A stretch of 5,183 nt of DNA, from NCBI GenBank assembly GCA_947478535.1, contig CANJXD010000426.1, positions 1 to 5,183 on the forward strand. Direction: 5' to 3'. The notes beneath the pieces are model-generated. The model saw only the letters and a list, made by a program, of their open reading frames with translations, did not search any database and had not been told where the DNA came from. The DNA is from Acetobacteraceae bacterium (GTDB lineage: Bacteria > Pseudomonadota > Alphaproteobacteria > Acetobacterales > Acetobacteraceae). The translations under genes were made by a program, and so were the position numbers. Shown in pieces: positions 4,649-5,183 of the stretch. Position 1 is the first letter of the stretch. Every line of letters starts with the position of its first letter.

Positions 4649-5183
4649 GTGATCGAGAAGAATTGGCGTTCGCTGATCGAGACGAAGAAGGACGTCGAGC
4701 TGGGTTCTGACCCGACTCGGACGGCGACGATCGTCGCGGAGCCGCTGGAGCGTGGCTTCGGCATGACGCTCGGCAACGCGCTGCGTCGCATCCTGCTGTC
4801 GTCGCTTCAGGGCGCCGCCGTGACGGCGATCCGCATCGATGGCGCGCTGCACGAGTTCAGCAGCCTCCAGGGCGTGCGGGAAGACGTGACGGACATCGTC
4901 CTGAACGTGAAGCAGCTTGCCGTGCGCTACCAGGGCGATGGCCCGAAGCGGCTGCAGCTGACGGCGACCGGCCCCGGGGAAGTCACCGCTGGCCAGATCC
5001 AGACGACCGGCGATATCGAGATTGCCAATCCGGAACTCGTCATCTGCTCGCTCGACGACGGCGCTCGCCTGTCGATGGAACTGACGGTCGATACCGGCAA
5101 GGGCTATGTCCCGGCCAGCGAGAACCGGCCCGAGGATGCGCCGATCGGCCTGATCCCGATCGATGCGATCTACTCCCCGGTCC
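4649..5183 (+). CDS. rpoA: DNA-directed RNA polymerase subunit alpha, N-terminal part (3' end outside window)
   Basis: The alpha subunit dimerises to nucleate RNA polymerase assembly. Its C-terminal domain, not in this window, contacts UP elements and activators. The window holds 178 codons plus one base, roughly half of the usual 330-340 residues. The alpha-NTD is clear: [20 protein letters not shown] at 31-50, whose Arg46 aligns with E. coli Arg45, important for assembly. [20 protein letters not shown] follows at 63-82, then [12 protein letters not shown], and [12 protein letters not shown] at 152-163. The last visible residues, IDAIYSPV, precede the second half of the dimerisation domain. 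The start is GTG at 4649. A short unsupported frame ends in TGA overlapping this GTG. No frameshift or substitution of key residues is seen. Confidence 0.97.
   Translation, partial: MIEKNWRSLIETKKDVELGSDPTRTATIVAEPLERGFGMTLGNALRRILLSSLQGAAVTAIRIDGALHEFSSLQGVREDVTDIVLNVKQLAVRYQGDGPKRLQLTATGPGEVTAGQIQTTGDIEIANPELVICSLDDGARLSMELTVDTGKGYVPASENRPEDAPIGLIPIDAIYSPV

Noticed and set aside
3965..4852. A 295-codon - strand frame across rpsM, rpsK and rpoA
   Set aside because: It crosses three certain + strand genes, and its composition is typical of an antisense frame in GC-rich DNA.
1..5183. Mobile elements, CRISPR arrays, tRNA or rRNA genes, defence or toxin-antitoxin modules
   Set aside because: No repeat arrays, transposase-like frames, terminal inverted repeats or tRNA-like folds were seen; nearly all sequence is accounted for by conserved housekeeping genes.

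Overview
This window is a stretch of the conserved ribosomal-protein super-operon (spc region running into the alpha operon) of a high-GC bacterium. All genes are on the + strand. The order is rplR (3' end), rpsE, rpmD, rplO, secY, adk, rpsM, rpsK, rpoA (5' part). The direct secY-adk-rpsM order with no map, infA or rpmJ in between, the RpoA N-terminus beginning MIEKNW, and the S5, S11 and S13 sequences point to an alphaproteobacterium. The S5 form GAGKAREV and the high GC suggest Rhodospirillales, perhaps an Acetobacteraceae relative of Roseomonas; that family-level guess rests on remembered sequence resemblance only.

Layout: 2-1433 holds four large- and small-subunit ribosomal protein genes (L18, S5, L30, L15) packed with gaps of 11, -8 and 4 nt. 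Positions 1434-1612 form a 179-nt gap with a long GC-rich hairpin just before a very strong Shine-Dalgarno sequence for secY. SecY (protein translocation channel) and adk (adenylate kinase with a four-cysteine, zinc-type LID) overlap by 4 nt at 2977-2980. A second gap, 3631-3789, carries a plausible promoter, a T-rich terminator-like or UP-element-like tract, and a UUCG-capped hairpin before the GTG start of rpsM. S13 and S11 are 1 nt apart. A third gap, 4580-4648, contains another very GC-rich hairpin before the GTG start of rpoA, which runs off the window end.

The genes supply ribosome components, the membrane channel used by many nascent chains, nucleotide balance and RNA polymerase alpha, so they are normally co-expressed with growth rate. 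The one layout pattern that stands out is that genes of a like kind are tightly coupled. Each of the three transitions between ribosomal and non-ribosomal genes has a structured gap. I see no mobile element, CRISPR array, tRNA or defence system, and no broken gene. I do not think the window holds a new multigene system. The best leads are the RNA structures in the three gaps and a speculative 43-codon leader frame in front of secY.
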